IMG/VR virus record: IMGVR_UViG_3300025093_000028
Coordinates: 1 to 52,630 of that record
DNA from: a virus
Direction: 5' to 3' (one strand)
Length of the DNA: 52,630 nt
Part shown: one piece after another, positions 8,487 through 18,188 of the stretch
Position numbering within the stretch: the first letter of the stretch is position 1
Layout of the letters: every line of letters starts with the position of its first letter
Notes under the pieces: generated by a model
What the model was told of the DNA's origin: nothing
The model's input: the letters and a program-made list of their open reading frames with translations, nothing else
Database searches by the model: none
Program-made: the position numbers and the translations under genes

Positions 8487-9436
8487 TTAGTTTTCAACTT
8501 TCCTTCCAATACTAACAACTCATCTTGGTTGTCCTCATCAGCTAGAAACTTAATTAATTCTTCTTCTTCTTTTGCTATCTCATACTCACCCTCAAAAACT
8601 CTACCATTTGGCTTAACTCTGTAGATGGAATGCTGAATAGCTTGTTTAACTAAATCTTTAATATGGAGTAAATTTTCTTTCATATCAGCGAATCTGTTGA
8701 ACACTTCTACAGGATTTAACCCTTTGAAGTTACCACTTGTCATCTCTGATTGTTTCAACATATTATCAACTTGGTTATATACAACTTCTTCTTTTGTCTC
8801 ATCTGTCACAGGAAGTCCTAAAAGTCTTGCAACTTTCTTTTTCTTCTCAGGAGTCATTGAGTCAAACTTGATAATAGCTTTGTTAATAAGCTGTTTCTTC
8901 TTGTAGACAAGAGCATTTTCTATATCATCATTAACAACATAGAATTGTGTGTCTGCTGGAAACTCACCTCTTTCCCAAGCCTGGTATGAAGATGCAATAG
9001 TTGGATGAACTCTTAACCATGCAAATGCAAGCTCTTGTAAAGGTTGATTCAAGTCAAATAAGTTATCTCCATCTAAAAGTTTTACAGGCTGTACATGTAA
9101 TGAATCATTCACTCCTGTAGATAGTGCATAGTTCCAGAATTTAGCTCTTGGCCCTAAGTCAATATCACCTAGTTTTTGTTGAAGCTTATCACGAAGTTCT
9201 GTTACACGCTCAATCTCCAACTCTTTTTCTGTTGGATCTTGAATACGTCTAATGTAACCAGCATCAGGATCTAATCCTGTTCTGTACTTACCATCTAGCT
9301 CTTTGTATGGATATTTAAAAACTCCTGTTCCAGGAATTCTTGTCATGCCCATGTTGGCAAGATTACTATCCATAGTTTGCAATTGAGAACTGTTATATTG
9401 TTTCTTAATAGTAGAAACTTTTCCTAATTTACCCAT
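8468..9436 (-). CDS. Virion-block protein of unknown function
   Basis: A 322-residue, mostly helical, charged protein (many Glu, Lys, Asp) starting MGKLGKVSTIKKQY. It contains a Pro/Gly-rich segment (RIPGTGVFKYPYKELDGKYRTG) near residues 33-54 and a helical C-terminus ending KLKTKKLASV. No signal peptide, membrane segment or catalytic motif is seen. It lies between the capsid and connector-type genes, where head-completion or internal virion proteins are usual. Function unknown beyond that. Confidence 0.6.
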   Translation of the reverse strand: MGKLGKVSTIKKQYNSSQLQTMDSNLANMGMTRIPGTGVFKYPYKELDGKYRTGLDPDAGYIRRIQDPTEKELEIERVTELRDKLQQKLGDIDLGPRAKFWNYALSTGVNDSLHVQPVKLLDGDNLFDLNQPLQELAFAWLRVHPTIASSYQAWERGEFPADTQFYVVNDDIENALVYKKKQLINKAIIKFDSMTPEKKKKVARLLGLPVTDETKEEVVYNQVDNMLKQSEMTSGNFKGLNPVEVFNRFADMKENLLHIKDLVKQAIQHSIYRVKPNGRVFEGEYEIAKEEEELIKFLADEDNQDELLVLEGKLKTKKLASV

Positions 9437-9529
9437 AATGTAGTTTAATTAATAATGTTATTGGTTTATTTTGTAGAGTGATCCAATTGAATGGGTAGAA
9501 ACTTAATTCTTCACTCTGGTTGAGAAGGT

Positions 9530-9605
9530 AGTCCCCTCGTGAGGAGGGACAGTGTGGGATGAGGGGACTCTTCTCTCGAGAAAGAGTTGACTAGGGAAAG
9601 TCAAC
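9530..9605 (-). ncRNA. Multi-hairpin RNA element downstream of capsid gene
   Basis: The 188-base gap after the capsid gene holds three consecutive inverted repeats. GTTGACT/AGTCAAC lies at 9586-9605 (loop 6). CTCTT/AAGAG around a TCTCGAGA core lies at 9568-9586. A perfect AGTCCCCTC/GAGGGGACT pair lies at 9530-9538 and 9561-9569 (loop 22). This patch is far more G/C-rich than its surroundings. No T run follows, so it is not an ordinary terminator. It may stabilise or punctuate the abundant capsid mRNA. Confidence 0.5.
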
Positions 9606-9624
9606 CGTAGATCTCTTTTATATT

Positions 9625-11178
9625 TTAGAATTGTGGGATTTCTTCAATCAACACAGTTCTAGATAGATCCTCAATAAATACGTCACATCTATCTTTCATC
9701 CAGATTTCGTATCCTGGGAATTTGTTAGCAGAGCTCATACCTTGAGACTTAGCAAAGCCTAAGTGGTGACGAGTTCCATCAATATAACCCCAAGTCATAG
9801 AAGGAGCACCCTTCATACGTACCTCACGGATGTTGTTTACCATTGATCCATCTGATTGAGGAGATACATCAAATACCATGAATACAGGAGTAGACTTCTT
9901 GTTTTGTCCAAATTCTAAGTTAGTTTGTGGTAAATCTAACTCTTTCAAGTGAACAAGTTCTACACGTCCAGTCTCACGAGTAACCATTGCATCGAAAGCA
10001 AAGTTATAAGTGATAGACTGTCCTTCTCCTTGTAAGTATCTGTTTCCAGAATCAGCCATGAAAGTAAGACCTGAGTTAAGTGCATCATCTTTAAGAGCTT
10101 GTTGGAATACATCGAATCCAGCCTCATTAGTGTACATTTTAACTCTACGATCTTTAACGTCCACTCGTCTGTAGAATAAGTCTCCAAATACTGAACGAAT
10201 CAAGTTTGCAGAGAACTCACCTCTATTGTATTGTACTAAGTTTCCGTTATTTCTCATTCTGTGGTATACACCAGCAGAAGTTCTTTTTAATTCTTGTTTA
10301 GAACCGTTAGTCTTAACTGTTCCAGGCTTAGCCCAGATCATTCTCTTAACTTTCAATTCTAACATAGACTTACGCATCCAGAACTCAACGAAAGGCTCCC
10401 ATTTAACATCGTTTCTTGTTAAAGGAAGTTGATTACGTCTTTGTGGAGCATATACTAAGATGTCTAGTGGCTTACCAGAAGCATCACGCATCATCTTGTC
10501 ATCAGCCCACTCAGTGATTTTGTGCTCATATCCATATGCAGAACCTAAAGATTCGAACATAGTGATTTGCTCACCTAATCGTGGAAGACCTAATAAGTCT
10601 TGGTCAAATTCACCAATTGCAGCATCAACTAGTTCTAACTCGATACCTTGAGCTAAGAACTGAGAACTTACAAAGTCTACAGTTGGATTGTCACTTACTA
10701 ATGTAAAAGTGTACAAGAATCCAGCATTCCAAGGCTGAGGATCTTTGATTACATAGAAACGTGGTCCATACTGACGAGTACCTACAGAAACGATAGCGTT
10801 CTTAGAGAACTCATTAGTATCAAGCACTAATGTAAATTCTTGTCCATCAATACCTGGCTTAGGATTAGCAGCTGTTGAATCAGGGACATCAATGATTTTT
10901 GGGAATTTGTAAGGTACAGCGATTTGCCATTTCCAAGCATCACTATTCGTATCAATGTAATACGGAGTGCTCTTGTTAATCATATCAAGGAAATCATTGC
11001 TGTACAATGAAGATTGAGTATACAGACTGATAATCTTTTTATCATAGTCCGCAGGCTCAGTAGAGTGGAAAGACTCTAAGTGATTTGCGTCTGTTAGCTT
11101 TCCTACAGCACGCTTATCCATAGAAGCTACTCGTGCATAAGTAAAACCAGTTAGACCTGGGATAGTTTGAATTGCCAT
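9625..11178 (-). CDS. Major capsid protein
   Basis: A 517-residue soluble protein starting MAIQTIPGLTGFTYARVASMDKR. It is the fourth large gene of the terminase, portal, scaffold, capsid order, which is the strongest evidence. Its length fits HK97-fold capsid proteins, and it has the mixed alpha/beta composition, an N-terminal arm and a central region with many Arg/Lys residues (WAKPGTVKTNG near the middle) seen in such proteins. It ends in an acidic-aromatic tail, LIEEIPQF. There is no protease domain. A large RNA hairpin element follows the gene. Confidence 0.75.
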   Translation of the reverse strand: MAIQTIPGLTGFTYARVASMDKRAVGKLTDANHLESFHSTEPADYDKKIISLYTQSSLYSNDFLDMINKSTPYYIDTNSDAWKWQIAVPYKFPKIIDVPDSTAANPKPGIDGQEFTLVLDTNEFSKNAIVSVGTRQYGPRFYVIKDPQPWNAGFLYTFTLVSDNPTVDFVSSQFLAQGIELELVDAAIGEFDQDLLGLPRLGEQITMFESLGSAYGYEHKITEWADDKMMRDASGKPLDILVYAPQRRNQLPLTRNDVKWEPFVEFWMRKSMLELKVKRMIWAKPGTVKTNGSKQELKRTSAGVYHRMRNNGNLVQYNRGEFSANLIRSVFGDLFYRRVDVKDRRVKMYTNEAGFDVFQQALKDDALNSGLTFMADSGNRYLQGEGQSITYNFAFDAMVTRETGRVELVHLKELDLPQTNLEFGQNKKSTPVFMVFDVSPQSDGSMVNNIREVRMKGAPSMTWGYIDGTRHHLGFAKSQGMSSANKFPGYEIWMKDRCDVFIEDLSRTVLIEEIPQF

Positions 11179-11208
11179 TTGTTATTCGTTTTAAATTAAA
11201 TTATTAAA

Positions 11209-12495
11209 TTATAAAAACCATGAATTAGGTTTGGTCTTTTTACTTGAAGACTTAGAAGCTGTCTTGCTTCTAGTCACTTGTCTAGCTACTTCCCCAAAGA
11301 GTTGGTTAGACTTTTTAGTCACACCTGTTCTTTGTATAGTAGATAGAGTAGGATCTTTTTCTAATATCTTCAGTAAAAGCCCCACCTTTACTTTCATTTC
11401 ATGGTTCTCAGGTCTTTTCAAATCTAAGATAGCACGATCAAAGTCAGTGAGATTTTCTCCAGCAGGAGTTTTCCACTTGTCTACTAATAGGAAGTCTTGT
11501 AGTTCGTTTGCTAAGTTAGAATTGATTGGTATACCATCAAACTCTTTTTCTTTTAGCTTGTCAGTTAAAATAGTCTGAACGTTGTTTATATATTGGTTCT
11601 TGATAGCAACCTTTTGTTGTTGCAACTCTTCAGCTTCTTTATCTAATTGTTGAAGCTTTTTAGCTTCTTTCTTTACTAGCACCTTGTGATGTCTAGTAGC
11701 TACGGATTCTAAATCACCGTAATTTTGTAATCTTTCGATCTCTTTATCTATGTCTTCTGATTCAAATCCTTGATCAACGAGTGCTTGTTTCATCACTGCC
11801 ACTTGATTCTTTTCATTAGATAAGTCCATTTCTGAGAAACTTACAATCTGGTTGTATGTTCCAAAGTATTCTTTTGGGTCAACTCCTTTTACAAAAATAG
11901 ATTCAAATGCTTGTTGGTAATCTTCACCAAACTGCCCAATGAAGTTTTGAACTAATTCAGATGCACCTTTTTTCTTTTCAGCGTTAAATCTTTCTAGAAA
12001 CTCTTCAGGTGTATTGATCGATACTTCTTCATCTTCACTATCCTTTGTAAAGACTCCTAAGTTAAACAAGTCATTAGCTAAAGCAGTGAATTGAGTTCCA
12101 TCTACTTGCTGTTCTTGTTCTTCTTCTTCAGACTCTTCAACTTTTTCTTCTTCAACTGGCTCTTCTTTTGCAACAGTTGGTTCTTCTTTTTCTTCTTCTT
12201 CTTCTTCCTCTGCATCACTTAAGAAGTCAGCTATCAAAGATTCTCCTGATTGCTTTTCTTCATCAGTTTTACCATCAACACTTTTTGGTGGAGTGATATC
12301 TTTACCTTTTGGTACACCATCATTAGCCTCTGGCTTAGGTGCATCAACTTCATTTACTATAGGTTCAACATCATCAGGGTTTCCTGAAGCAGTTTCTGGA
12401 GCAAGTAAATCATTCAGTAATTGAGTGTCCCCTGCACCAGTCTCAACAGTATCTTGAATACCGAAGTTACCGATTTTATCTAAATTATCAGACAT
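11209..12495 (-). CDS. Acidic scaffolding-type protein
   Basis: A 428-residue protein. Residues ~1-140 are strongly acidic and disordered, with runs of Glu at about 95-103 and 120-130. Residues ~150-400 are helical and coiled-coil-like with a Gln/Lys-rich centre, and the end is basic (Lys/Ser-rich, TASKSSSKKTKPNSWFL). This acidic-helix-basic plan and its location directly upstream of the capsid gene match phage scaffolding proteins, whose basic C-terminus contacts the capsid. No sequence family is recognised with certainty. Confidence 0.65.
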   Translation of the reverse strand: MSDNLDKIGNFGIQDTVETGAGDTQLLNDLLAPETASGNPDDVEPIVNEVDAPKPEANDGVPKGKDITPPKSVDGKTDEEKQSGESLIADFLSDAEEEEEEEKEEPTVAKEEPVEEEKVEESEEEEQEQQVDGTQFTALANDLFNLGVFTKDSEDEEVSINTPEEFLERFNAEKKKGASELVQNFIGQFGEDYQQAFESIFVKGVDPKEYFGTYNQIVSFSEMDLSNEKNQVAVMKQALVDQGFESEDIDKEIERLQNYGDLESVATRHHKVLVKKEAKKLQQLDKEAEELQQQKVAIKNQYINNVQTILTDKLKEKEFDGIPINSNLANELQDFLLVDKWKTPAGENLTDFDRAILDLKRPENHEMKVKVGLLLKILEKDPTLSTIQRTGVTKKSNQLFGEVARQVTRSKTASKSSSKKTKPNSWFL

Positions 12496-12637
12496 ATGTA
12501 GTTAAATTTTGTTACGAAATTGGTTTATTATGTAAAACTATGCTAAGACTATCTAATTTCAAAGCATATTTGCCTAATAAAGGCAACTATTTTTGATAAT
12601 ATAGCATTAACATTTTTTACTCTGCTAATTTAATTGA
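12496..12637 (-). other. Intergenic gap between portal and scaffold genes
   Basis: No gene is seen. There are two small inverted repeats: GCTAAT/ATTAGC (12624-12642, overlapping the portal stop) and TTGCCT/AGGCAA (12570-12586). Neither is followed by a T run on the minus strand. A TATGCTTTG at 12561-12569 (minus strand) resembles a -7 box with one extra base, so a weak internal promoter is possible but unproven. Confidence 0.35.
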
Positions 12638-15223
12638 TTAGCTTTTCTTATTTCTTCCTTTTGCATTCTCTTTTGCAACAGCAAGATCATTTGCTTGATT
12701 GTCACGAGCTAGTTTAATTTTCTCTCTTTCAATCTGTAGCTTTTGTTGAGCTATACTATTTTTAGAATTGATGTCAGCCATTTTGCTGTCATAATCCTTT
12801 TGAGCTTTTGTTTGTTGTGAAGCCAGCTTCTCAATCTCAAGTGCATCTGGTGTACCAGACATATCAAGATCAACTGTTGCACCACCTTCTCTAGACATTG
12901 CTCCTATCATAGCTATCTCCTTCTTATTTACACGATCTAGTTCGTTCTGGTAGTTTTCATTAGCTTGCTTCTCTTGAGCCATTCTAGCAGCTTCCTGCAT
13001 TTGAGCTTGTGCAATCTGACCAGCTTGTTCTTGTTGCTGTTGTTGTAATTGCAACTGCTGTTGTTGCTGCTCCATTTGTCTATCTCTAAGATCTTTGAAG
13101 GTTTTCTTCATTTCTCTCATAGACTTGGTGCTATATAGCTCAATTACATCATAAAGTGTGCCACCGTTCTGGATAATAGCCTGAGAAAGTTGTCTAAGCT
13201 CATTAAACATCTGAGTGTCTTCAGGTCTGTTGGTCAAGAACACTTTTAAATCACGAAGTTTTAAGTCTGATCCATTCACTTGAACGAATGCAGACTCACC
13301 TTCGTTTGTTATATATGACAGGGTAGATTGTGGTTTACTACTTTCAATATACAGAGCTGCATCAACAATAGCTTGGTATAATTGACCCATTACATACTCA
13401 TGAGCAATAAATAGAGGCTCTGTCTGAGAGTAACTTTGTGATAATGCTGTTTGTGTACCTGTGGCTGTTTCTGATGCAGCTATGGAGCCCATACGCTGTT
13501 TAGACATACCAATAAGTTCCCAACATTCTATCTTCATTTGTTGTGCTAGTGTATAACGAGCCTGTATCTCTTGTGTTCTTGTAAGATCCAGAGATGTAAA
13601 CTGGTTGAATGAGCTTGGGCTCTTCAAGTTCTCTGGACTATCATCAACAAACACAACACCACGCTCACGAGCTTCCATCTCCCACATGTCTAATGCATCT
13701 TGTGCATCACCATCTTTTGGAATAGGAATATGTCGTAGTGACATGAGTTGCACCTTACCAACTTCTTTCTCCAGAAGCTTGTATAGCTGGTTCATACACA
13801 CGTTATAAATCACCTGGAAGGGTTTCATTAGATCAACCAGAGATCGTGCCTCTGTGTTCTTAACTTCGTACGTAGTACCTATGATTGGACAGTAGTTTAG
13901 AAGTTTATATGGCTTAACGTGGTAGATATCTGGACCAATCTTAGTTCCTTGATACCATTGGTTAATCCATCCCCACTCTAGTGATATTTCTGTAGGCATG
14001 TCACCTGACTTGTATGATTCATCAACAAGTGTTGACTGTTCGTTACCTAACTCATCTGTGTATATAAGCTTACCAATCTTTTTCTTAGAGATCCAGTAGC
14101 TTCTTATAACAACATACTTGTATCCAAATGAAGACACGTTAGATGTAAGACCTAAGAAGTCTTTTAGTCCATCATTGTTCTCCTTCATTTCGCTTTCTAT
14201 AAGCATACGTGTTTGTAACACTAGTGGATCATACGTATCATACATTATTGAATCTTCACCAGGTATAGCATCTGGATTACCAAGGTTGGATTCTCTAACA
14301 TTAATAAGTCCATAGTCTTGCAGAGAGCTTCTTAGATGATCGATCTCTTCTTTTGTGAGGTCTGGGAAGGTTTCAATGATTTGAGACAATTCCATCACCT
14401 CTACTGTACCAGCAGCGTATGCTCCTTGAGCTCTACCTGTTGGATCTGATATATATTTTCTATCTGGTGTTGTAAGGAACCACGTGTTCTTTGGATTAGC
14501 CACCTCTATGTTGAATCCAAGTTTAGAATTGTCTTCATAGATGTGATAGAACTCTCTTGCAGAAATAAGTAAGTCTCTAAATGCATCCTCACTCTTTTCT
14601 TTTAGGTTGAAGTCTGCTTTCTGTGCTGTAAGTGTATGGTTTGCCCACTTTTCAGCCACTGATGTATAACTATCAAGCTGATCCTTCACTTGCTCCATTG
14701 TAATAGCTTCAATGTCTTCCATAGACACTTCTTGTCCAGAAATAGCAGCTTTTGCCATAACTTGCTGCTTAACTTGATTTATTACGTAAGCTTTTAGTGT
14801 ATCTGTTTTAAATTGCAGCTCTTGAGCTTGACTATCATCATCAAATGCCTTCACTCTAAAGCTATCAGGACGTTTTGATATCTCACCAACTAATTCGTTT
14901 ACAGGAGTGGTGATAATTGAGTAGTGCTTTACATAAGCAGGAAGTTCTAAGTCTTCTTGGAGCATGTCTGTAAAACTCTTCACCTCAGGTTCGTCAATTA
15001 AGAAGTCTTCTCTTCTCAATATTCCTTTCATGAGGTCATAGTTTTTTACAAACGTATCTCTGTTCTTAACATATTCAGCATATGCTTTATTTGCAAAATA
15101 GTCCATGGTATTCTTTATCCAGCTATCATCTTTCTTTTGCTTCTCAGTTTTAAACTGATCAGGAAAGATGTTTAGGTAAGCATACCTAATGTTGTCCTCT
15201 TTTGTATATCTAATAATTGCCAT
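12638..15223 (-). CDS. Portal protein
   Basis: An 861-residue protein encoded between large terminase and scaffold, overlapping the terminase stop by one base. The body is mixed, with conserved-looking core strands (NPKNTWFLTTPDRKYISDPTG near residue 240). From about residue 695 a Gln-rich coiled coil follows (QMEQQQQQLQLQQQQQ), then a long charged helix rich in Lys/Gln/Ala. Long portals with a Gln-rich C-terminal barrel or helix occur in crAss-like and other Bacteroidota phages. It would form the dodecameric DNA gate. Assigned on gene order, length and overall pattern. Confidence 0.8.
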   Translation of the reverse strand: MAIIRYTKEDNIRYAYLNIFPDQFKTEKQKKDDSWIKNTMDYFANKAYAEYVKNRDTFVKNYDLMKGILRREDFLIDEPEVKSFTDMLQEDLELPAYVKHYSIITTPVNELVGEISKRPDSFRVKAFDDDSQAQELQFKTDTLKAYVINQVKQQVMAKAAISGQEVSMEDIEAITMEQVKDQLDSYTSVAEKWANHTLTAQKADFNLKEKSEDAFRDLLISAREFYHIYEDNSKLGFNIEVANPKNTWFLTTPDRKYISDPTGRAQGAYAAGTVEVMELSQIIETFPDLTKEEIDHLRSSLQDYGLINVRESNLGNPDAIPGEDSIMYDTYDPLVLQTRMLIESEMKENNDGLKDFLGLTSNVSSFGYKYVVIRSYWISKKKIGKLIYTDELGNEQSTLVDESYKSGDMPTEISLEWGWINQWYQGTKIGPDIYHVKPYKLLNYCPIIGTTYEVKNTEARSLVDLMKPFQVIYNVCMNQLYKLLEKEVGKVQLMSLRHIPIPKDGDAQDALDMWEMEARERGVVFVDDSPENLKSPSSFNQFTSLDLTRTQEIQARYTLAQQMKIECWELIGMSKQRMGSIAASETATGTQTALSQSYSQTEPLFIAHEYVMGQLYQAIVDAALYIESSKPQSTLSYITNEGESAFVQVNGSDLKLRDLKVFLTNRPEDTQMFNELRQLSQAIIQNGGTLYDVIELYSTKSMREMKKTFKDLRDRQMEQQQQQLQLQQQQQEQAGQIAQAQMQEAARMAQEKQANENYQNELDRVNKKEIAMIGAMSREGGATVDLDMSGTPDALEIEKLASQQTKAQKDYDSKMADINSKNSIAQQKLQIEREKIKLARDNQANDLAVAKENAKGRNKKS

Positions 15224-17244
15224 TATGAAAAAAGTTTATTTTTCTTTCTATCAAACAGTCCTCTTGACTGTGTAAATAGCTTGTTCTTTTTGTTTCTATT
15301 ATGCATAGATGCCAATCTGACATCTTGCTTCTCTCCCACTCTACCAATGATGGGATCTAGTTTCATAGCTAGAGCTATTGCTAACTCTGCTGCAATGATG
15401 CGGTCAAAGTTACCTGACTCATTGTACTGTATCATCTCTTCAAGAAGTACAGGATCTAATATCTTTGCCATTCCTTTGGTTTGAGAAACTATCTCACCTT
15501 CTTCGTTGGTTTCAGAATGGACTATCTCTTCACTATACTTCTTCAAGCATCCATGTAGAAAGTCTCTAATCTTTTCTGATGATCTATGTATACCATAATC
15601 ACGTCTCACCGTGGTGTTTGGTACTATTTCTTTCAGCCAGTTAGGTTGTCTTTCTAAATATTGTGCATCTCCCTTACTAATCATATGATCTATAAAGGAT
15701 ATTTCATCATTTTCACATAATGCTCTAGCATTATAGTACTTTATCAAATATCGAGCCTGTTCTTCCCAGGTTTCTTTCTTATCTGGACGTGCACAATAGC
15801 TTGCAACAAACATATCTTGGTATTTTTCACCAGATATAGCGTGCATACGCTTATATATGTATACAGAACCCAATGATGAACTATATGCTGATTTACCCTG
15901 TCTATATGGGTCAATACCAGCCACATATAGGCCATATGGTGGATTATCTACAGGAAACTCGTATATAACCACAGGAGCATCTTTTAAATCAGTGTGCTTC
16001 AGTGGAAAGTTAGTTATAGGCACCTTATCAGTGAAGTCATGTTTAACACCATCACCATCATCATACAATATTACAGGCGTACCTGTTCTTTCTCCTTCTA
16101 AGAGTCTATACTTCTGACGCTTTGCTGCTTCTATGTCAAAGATGTTTGTATCTTCATTCAAGAATATATCATCCACTTCTTGTGGGTAGTACATCTTCTC
16201 TTTCAGGTATGCAAGTCTATCACCTGCCTTCTTTAGACGCTCTAAGTTAGTATTGGTTACTTCTGTAGCCTTTTCTTCGTTAGAGACCATCATGGGCACT
16301 TCATGTAGTAGAGAATCTGCAGGTTTGTCTAAGAATGCACCCAATGTAGAGTCTTCCTTAGCTTCCATCCTGTATTTATGAGAAATAAACAATCCATGTA
16401 CACGCTTCTCATCTTTTTCGTTATTATACGTAAGAAAGTTAAAATTATCTACGTCAAACATCAAAGTTTTGGCATCCATGAATTTTTTCATGTCTCCACC
16501 TGTTCCTGTAAGAATAGGACTACATCCCCACCCAAATGGTGTTGTAAATCCAGGAACAGCAGCTTGGAAACCTCTTAAAAAGCTTCCTTTACCTATCTCA
16601 TCAATGATCAGTCTACGAGGTTTTGTACCTGCAATAGCTTCTTCATTGTTACCTTCATCTAAGTTACGGATGAGGATCTGTGAGAATGGTATACGTTCAC
16701 CACCTCTAGTCTTTATTCCGAGTGTCACCTGGTTCTTCCAGTTGTCTTCCACTCTTTGCCATCTCCACGCTTGTGGTAAGAAGTTTAGTCCTTTGTCTAT
16801 CTTGTCTGTAATCAGCTTGATATCAGGAGCATTCAGACCAGCAATAATATTTTGTGAGTTCTCATCAAAAGTTGCACCGTGTGCTATGTAACTTGCTTCT
16901 ATTACAGACTTAGCAAAACGTCTAATTCCTAGTATTACAAGTCCTTTCTTTTCTTTGTGAGCTCTATCTATCTCATTTGTAACTAACCATTCGTTATCTC
17001 TGAGCAGTGGGTTAGCATATTTCTGGTTAATTCTACCATATTCATCAATAATGTCCACTTCTGTATGCCATACATTTAAATGCCAATATAAGAAGGGATT
17101 TATATAAACACCGTCCATCATACAACCATTCATACACAATTCCTTGTGAAATGCGTAAAAGGGCTTGTACTCCTCAGACTCTTTGTCTGGAATACGCCCT
17201 TGATTGATGAACCAATCTTTATAGTCTACGTTATGTAGTTTCAT
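15223..17244 (-). CDS. terL: Terminase large subunit
   Basis: A 673-residue packaging ATPase-nuclease. The ATPase half has an Arg-rich Walker A, GIRRFAKS at 106-113, and Walker B RRLIIDEIG at 210-218 with the acidic DE pair, followed by an SPILTGTGG coupling-like motif. The nuclease half has AGIDPYRQGK near residue 445 and acidic residues downstream (CENDE), consistent with the RNase H-like TerL nuclease. The second Gly of the usual Walker A (GKS/T) is Ala here. It lies just after a small-terminase candidate and just before the portal, the classic order. Confidence 0.9.
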   Translation of the reverse strand: MKLHNVDYKDWFINQGRIPDKESEEYKPFYAFHKELCMNGCMMDGVYINPFLYWHLNVWHTEVDIIDEYGRINQKYANPLLRDNEWLVTNEIDRAHKEKKGLVILGIRRFAKSVIEASYIAHGATFDENSQNIIAGLNAPDIKLITDKIDKGLNFLPQAWRWQRVEDNWKNQVTLGIKTRGGERIPFSQILIRNLDEGNNEEAIAGTKPRRLIIDEIGKGSFLRGFQAAVPGFTTPFGWGCSPILTGTGGDMKKFMDAKTLMFDVDNFNFLTYNNEKDEKRVHGLFISHKYRMEAKEDSTLGAFLDKPADSLLHEVPMMVSNEEKATEVTNTNLERLKKAGDRLAYLKEKMYYPQEVDDIFLNEDTNIFDIEAAKRQKYRLLEGERTGTPVILYDDGDGVKHDFTDKVPITNFPLKHTDLKDAPVVIYEFPVDNPPYGLYVAGIDPYRQGKSAYSSSLGSVYIYKRMHAISGEKYQDMFVASYCARPDKKETWEEQARYLIKYYNARALCENDEISFIDHMISKGDAQYLERQPNWLKEIVPNTTVRRDYGIHRSSEKIRDFLHGCLKKYSEEIVHSETNEEGEIVSQTKGMAKILDPVLLEEMIQYNESGNFDRIIAAELAIALAMKLDPIIGRVGEKQDVRLASMHNRNKKNKLFTQSRGLFDRKKNKLFS

Positions 17245-17246
17245 AT

Positions 17247-17576
17247 TTACTTTCTATTCTTATAGAAGTCTTCTGCCATAGATCCTAACTGTGCACCGCC
17301 TCTGGTTTCAACCTTCTTCTTCTCTTCCTTCTCACGAAGTTTATCTACTTGCTCTAATAAAGCTAGATAATTCTTCATAGTGTCTTGCACAAACTTACCC
17401 TGGCTCTCAATAGATGCAACCACCATAGGGATTACACCACCTGCCTTAGTTTCTTTGTACTTAACTCTATCTTCTAGTTCATGAAGAGGGTTAGCATCAA
17501 CATATTCTTTCCAAGAACTTAGTTGTTGCTCTGCCCAGTCAAGTTCAGCATTAATGTATGTAGTTTTCTTTGCCAT
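17247..17576 (-). CDS. Small terminase subunit candidate
   Basis: The frame is open to a TTG at 17633, but I place the start at ATG 17576 (MAKKTTYINAELDW), which has an A-rich leader typical of this genome; ATGs at 17591 and 17600 are alternatives. The 109-residue product is helical and charged, with a coiled-coil-like stretch (NYLALLEQVDKLREKEEKKK), and ends in a flexible GGAQLGSMAEDFYKNRK. Position immediately before large terminase is the main reason for the call. A clear DNA-binding helix-turn-helix is not obvious. Confidence 0.45.
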   Translation of the reverse strand: MAKKTTYINAELDWAEQQLSSWKEYVDANPLHELEDRVKYKETKAGGVIPMVVASIESQGKFVQDTMKNYLALLEQVDKLREKEEKKKVETRGGAQLGSMAEDFYKNRK

Positions 17577-17629
17577 TTGTTTTGTCTTCATTCCATCCAT
17601 CTTCCCAATATATGAAGATGTAGTTGTTA

Positions 17630-17911
17630 TCAATAGGTGTCATCATCATTTAGCTCGTGTACATTACTAATTCTCATACCATCTCTTAGAATCTTTTCTA
17701 TTTCAGACTCATCGTGAGGGACATCAAGGTCTAGACTAATTTGATACTTCTGTAATGCATGATATACATTCTTATCAGTCAAGCCCCATAAATACTTAGT
17801 TTCTATACCATCCAGGGATGTAGCTAAGTGTTTTCCTAAGTTTAGAGAGGGGTGATCTCTTTTGAGTTCCCCTAGTAATTGAATTATTTTGTGATAGTAC
17901 GTTGCGCTCAT
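17630..17911 (-). CDS. Small protein of unknown function
   Basis: 93 residues, helical, starting MSATYYHKIIQLLGELKRDHP. The C-terminal half is acidic (DVPHDESEIEKILRDGMR) and ends in DDDTY. No motif is recognised. It is one base from the preceding gene's stop and belongs to the same tight operon between the HU/IHF-like gene and the terminase genes. Role unknown; it may be a packaging accessory factor. Confidence 0.55.
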   Translation of the reverse strand: MSATYYHKIIQLLGELKRDHPSLNLGKHLATSLDGIETKYLWGLTDKNVYHALQKYQISLDLDVPHDESEIEKILRDGMRISNVHELNDDDTY

Positions 17912-17912
17912 T

Positions 17913-18188
17913 TTAAATCAGATCATCTATGTCATCTTCTGATATAGGGTTTATATCATCAGCTGGTGGTTTAACTTCTGTGACTAAATATTCTGGATCT
18001 GTTTCGCTTTGTTCTTCTTCTGTGTTGTAATACTCAGGTCTAACTGTAACTTTCAAGATGTCATTCTCTTTACCCTCAACAGGTTCACCGTGTATGTCAA
18101 TAAAGTCAGCACCTTCTTCGTACAAGTGTGTTAAAACTTGTATAAGGTTTGCTACAGGTATCTTATTTAGAGTTATTGGCTTGCTCAT
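17913..18188 (-). CDS. Small acidic protein of unknown function
   Basis: 91 residues. The first ~55 form a compact-looking alpha/beta domain (NLIQVLTHLYEEGADFIDIHG, then a strand ILKVTVRPEYY). The rest is an acidic, probably disordered tail ending EDDIDDLI. Its start overlaps the upstream zinc-binding gene by 26 bases, indicating translational coupling. No family recognised. Confidence 0.55.
   Translation of the reverse strand: MSKPITLNKIPVANLIQVLTHLYEEGADFIDIHGEPVEGKENDILKVTVRPEYYNTEEEQSETDPEYLVTEVKPPADDINPISEDDIDDLI

Noticed and set aside
9530-9605. Hammerhead or other known self-cleaving ribozyme
   Set aside because: The stems are real but the conserved core (CUGANGA and GAAA) is not found on either strand.
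12561-12569. Internal late promoter TATGCTTTG before the scaffold gene
   Set aside because: One base too many between TA and TTTG and no TTG at the right distance; kept only as a note.
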